A DNA stretch of 64,000 bases from Symbiodinium natans (Eukaryota; Sar; Dinophyceae; Suessiales; Symbiodiniaceae), in NCBI GenBank assembly GCA_905221605.1, contig CAJNDS010002250.1, positions 419,690 through 483,689 on the forward strand, read 5' to 3'. How positions within the stretch are numbered: the stretch's first letter is position 1; each line of letters begins with the position of its first letter. The notes under the pieces are model-generated. The model worked only from the letters and a program-made list of their open reading frames with translations. It searched no databases and had not been told where the DNA came from. A program made the translations under genes and the position numbers. Shown here piece after piece: positions 61,361 to 64,000 of this stretch.

Positions 61361-61782
61361 ACATTGATGTCCTGGGCTAGGCCTGGCTTCTTCCCGCTCA
61401 ACAGCATGGCCATCTTCCAGTCCCAGTGGTCTGCCCGAGGGTTTGCACATGTCTGCACATTGACGAGTTTGATGTGCTGGGAAATCAGAATGCCGCTGGT
61501 TGAACTGGCTAAGAGGATGGCTTCCAGATGTCGGAGAGGATAAGCGATACTGCCACGAGTAAGAGGGCGAGAGCAGTCCTGATCTTGAGAGATATGTTTC
61601 AGCACCTTCAGTTTGACTACGTTGCGTCTGTTTTCATGCTTCTTTGTGGTTTTCGGGGGCCATGTCCGAGGTCGGCGAGTGCTTGTAGAGCGAGCTTGGT
61701 TTAGGGAGTCGACTTCGTTTGCGATACATGCGTTGTAAACATGCACAGCTCTTAAAGCTGCACGCCCCGGGATCACGAGCAA
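61361..61782 (-). other. Minus-strand open frame, possibly coding
   Basis: A 147-codon minus frame (61339-61782) is protein-like in its middle (HISQDQDCSRPLTRGSIAYP, LRHLEAILLASSTSGILISQ, HIKLVNVQTCANPRADHWDW), while its end runs into the repeat at 61205-61355. The LTRGSIAYPLRHLEAILLAS region could be a retroelement relic, but it does not match the intact copia element here. Unassigned. Confidence 0.35.
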
Positions 61783-62685
61783 AATGGCGCATGGCTACTT
61801 GATGCTTGTAGAGAAGTGCCCAGCTTCACGCAGGTCTCGGCCCTGTTCGAGGCTTAGTTGCTACGGTCCGAGTGAAGCTCCAGGCCGCAAAAGTATCGTT
61901 CTATTGAATTCACAGGGGTCACAAGGGGGTCATACACATTTCATACACTAAGACGTACCCAAAACCCCAGAGATTTCACGAGGCTTTTGTTCGGGTTCTG
62001 GAAAGGGGATGCTCCTCTGACGTTTCATTTCATAAACACCCGAGGCCCGAATGCCGAGCTTCTCTACAAGAGATTGGTTTGCTGTGCCCTGAGCCGGAAT
62101 TTGTGGGAAGATGGGGGTTTCGGGCAAAGTGTCGAATCCCGCCTGACCTGAAAGGCCTCCCCTCCTCAAATCAGCTGCAACAAGACGACGTGGAGCGCGT
62201 CTGCGATGCGCCGGGGACCCCGGTTGGGAGCAGCAGCGCGAGGCATGCATCGCATGTGCCACCATTCTGTGGACCCAGGCTGGTCGAAGCCATCCGCACT
62301 GTCTCTGCCCAGTAATGGATGGGATATAAAAGTCCGTGCAGAGTGCTACGAAGTATCCTACACCAGACACTAGAAGCGAAGTATCCTACACCGGACACTA
62401 GAAGTCTCATGAAATGTCCAACCAAAATGCTAAATTTGTAGCTGCAGACCCAGCATGACATGAGATCCCACGTGTCTGCCAGCACCAGCTGCGGGCTTGT
62501 ACAAAGGGATTTCCATGCGTCAGGAGGGCCGTCAATGAAATGTCCTGTGCAGGGGGGAGCTGTAGACAGCTCACTGTCTCTGAAGTTGATCCCGCGGGGC
62601 TCTTTCATTTTCTTGGCTCCTGCTGTGATCCAGATCTCTGAAGGAACTTTGAATTGAGGGGGGAACTAACTTGACGCCGAAATGA
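61783..62685. other. No supported gene; 26-base tandem duplication
   Basis: GAAGTATCCTACACC(A/G)GACACTAGAA is duplicated in tandem at about 62350-62402. Nothing else is supported. Confidence 0.6.
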
Positions 62686-62686
62686 C

Positions 62687-62905
62687 ATGGGATGGTCTGG
62701 ATCTGGCCAGCTGAAGCAGCTGGATTTGCAGCTCTCTCTCGGTATCTTCAGAGTCGAAAGGGCACGTAAAGTAGGCATAAGGGTCCCTCAGAAGGTAAAG
62801 AAGAAGGATTTTGAAGAAGAGCTCCAATCCGGTCATCTTGCCCAGAAGCACTTGCGTGATTGGCTCATGGCCGGTGCTTTCACCAGCGTATCGTGCGCCT
62901 TTTGA
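62687..62905 (+). other. Short basic open frame, possible exon
   Basis: The frame reads LKQLDLQLSLGIFRVERARK and KKKDFEEELQSGHLAQKHLR, helical and basic and protein-like, ending at TGA 62903-62905. Unassigned. Confidence 0.35.
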
Positions 62906-64000
62906 AGGAGACCATGCTATAATCAGACTTTCAACATGAAGTGTCTACTTGGATATGGCGCACCGTTCAAGGTCAATGAGAGTCGCTCATGCAATTTGTG
63001 TGCTGTGTCCCTCTTTCTGGGAGCAGTTTGACAGGGGATTGGATCCACGCCCTGGGCATGTTGCACAGTGCAGGTGCTCCTGCTTCCCTCTCAAGCCGTC
63101 TTTACCTTTTGGAGTCGAAGTCTGTGCACACTCGCGTGCTTTGACCGAGTAAGTAGACAACCGAACCTGCCCAGATCTCAGGCGAATGTATCACCTTGCT
63201 ACAGACAAACATGTGCAAGCTTATCCAGTAGGAGATATCGTGTGTACAGTTCCATGAGTCCTTCAGGAGATTGTGCGGGAGCATATTGAAGCTTAAGCCG
63301 TCATGTCCCGTTAGCGGTCTTCCTGAAGGCCATTTGATCTTGTGCGCAGCGGAGTGCAGTGTTGAGCCTAATCAAGGTTAGGCAGAGTGCCAGCAGTCCC
63401 ACGACAAAGCACGATGAAGAGATTTCCTGGACCTGCCTAGCTTTGGGCTCCACTGCCTACACGACCGCCTAGCGCCCAAGAACTGGAGCAAGTTTACGGT
63501 TTCAACAGGAAAACAAGGGGCTTGCGTTGCTGACCAGCAGTTCATGGAGCAGCCTGTCAACTTGTGCTACCTTCACTGAAGTTTTCATGGCTCGCAGCTC
63601 TGGCCCACACATTCATTCCGCGACGTTGAGGTCGCGGGGTGGAAGCAAGCATGCGCGAGTCTCTCCTCAGAATCCGGAAGCCAACCCAAAGCTCGAGAGA
63701 CCAAAGCTGCTAAGAAGAGTCAGGCAGTCGATGGGCCGCTCGTGAGCCATGCGTGCCCGCCTCCTGGGAAGTCTGGGAAGTCGAGGCTGGCGGAAAGTCA
63801 GCGAGAGCTCCTAGGGAGAGCTCGGAGAGAGCCCAGAGAGCCCAGAGGGCTCAGAGAGCTCAGAGAGCCCCTTGTTCCCGCTTCACATGCGACGCCGGAG
63901 CGATGGTGCAGCAAACGGTTGGCGTGAAGGGTTCTGCTCAGACCTGGAGAGGCTGAGATAGTTCAAGGGGGTAAGAGACGGAGAGAGGCTGTTTTCAAGT
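62906..64000. other. No supported gene to window end
   Basis: Chance frames only. An AGAGAGCCC/AGAGAGCTC short repeat lies at about 63808-63880. Confidence 0.5.

Overview
The window reads as nuclear DNA of a dinoflagellate, most likely a symbiodiniacean/suessialean alga, although the species cannot be fixed from sequence alone. The evidence: coding blocks are scattered among long introns, and several splice junctions that restore a protein-kinase reading frame need GC-AG or GA-AG introns; TTTAGGG-type telomere-like tracts occur inside introns and intergenic DNA; the LTRs carry the 3' half of the dinoflagellate spliced-leader sequence (TTTGGCTCAAG); and microsatellites, minisatellites and G tracts are abundant. 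There is no bacterial operon structure, and I found no rRNA, tRNA or CRISPR.

Layout. 1-2600: wreckage of an older Ty1/copia-like element (inverted LTR piece, broken protease fragment, an unassigned kinase-like ORF, a solo LTR-like copy). 2601-16258: a 13.7-kb unit bounded by two ~2.4-kb inverted arms. Each arm has a ~460-bp fold-back at its outer tip and mirrored arrays of 52-bp and ~58-bp repeats. The 8.9-kb interior holds two intronless plus-strand genes: a gamma-glutamylcyclotransferase-like protein (6954-9104) and a membrane protein kinase with a large predicted extracellular C-terminal region (9634-12126). 16259-18012: unassigned and A/T-rich DNA.

18013-29407: a complete, very young Ty1/copia retrotransposon. 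Its 1198-bp direct repeats look identical by eye, and an 8-bp direct repeat (AAATTCCG) flanks it. It encodes a Gag-zinc knuckle-protease ORF, an extra 698-aa ORF between protease and integrase, and a Pol ORF (INT-RT-RNase H) that continues into a C-terminal methyltransferase-like domain. Most of that last domain is encoded inside the LTR.

29416-38800: mostly non-coding, with a ~650-bp AGT microsatellite that flips strand midway, and a multi-exon gene with an OGFr-like region (34806-36489). 38871-47770: a multi-exon Ser/Thr protein kinase gene whose catalytic motifs are recognisable from the glycine loop to subdomain XI, with MITE-like insertions, extreme G tracts and head-to-head telomere-like repeats in its introns. 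47800-64000: repeats, two copies of a small palindromic MITE, an AT-rich satellite (55.0-55.8 kb), and several exon-like blocks of unassigned genes, the best between 55.8 and 58.4 kb.

How the parts relate: the retrotransposon is a self-contained replication unit (capsid, processing, integration, reverse transcription, plus the extra ORF and methyltransferase-like tail). The two genes between the inverted arms may be passengers of a fold-back element. The remaining genes are ordinary host genes broken up by introns. Coordinates of exons and repeat borders were read by eye and may be off by several bases.
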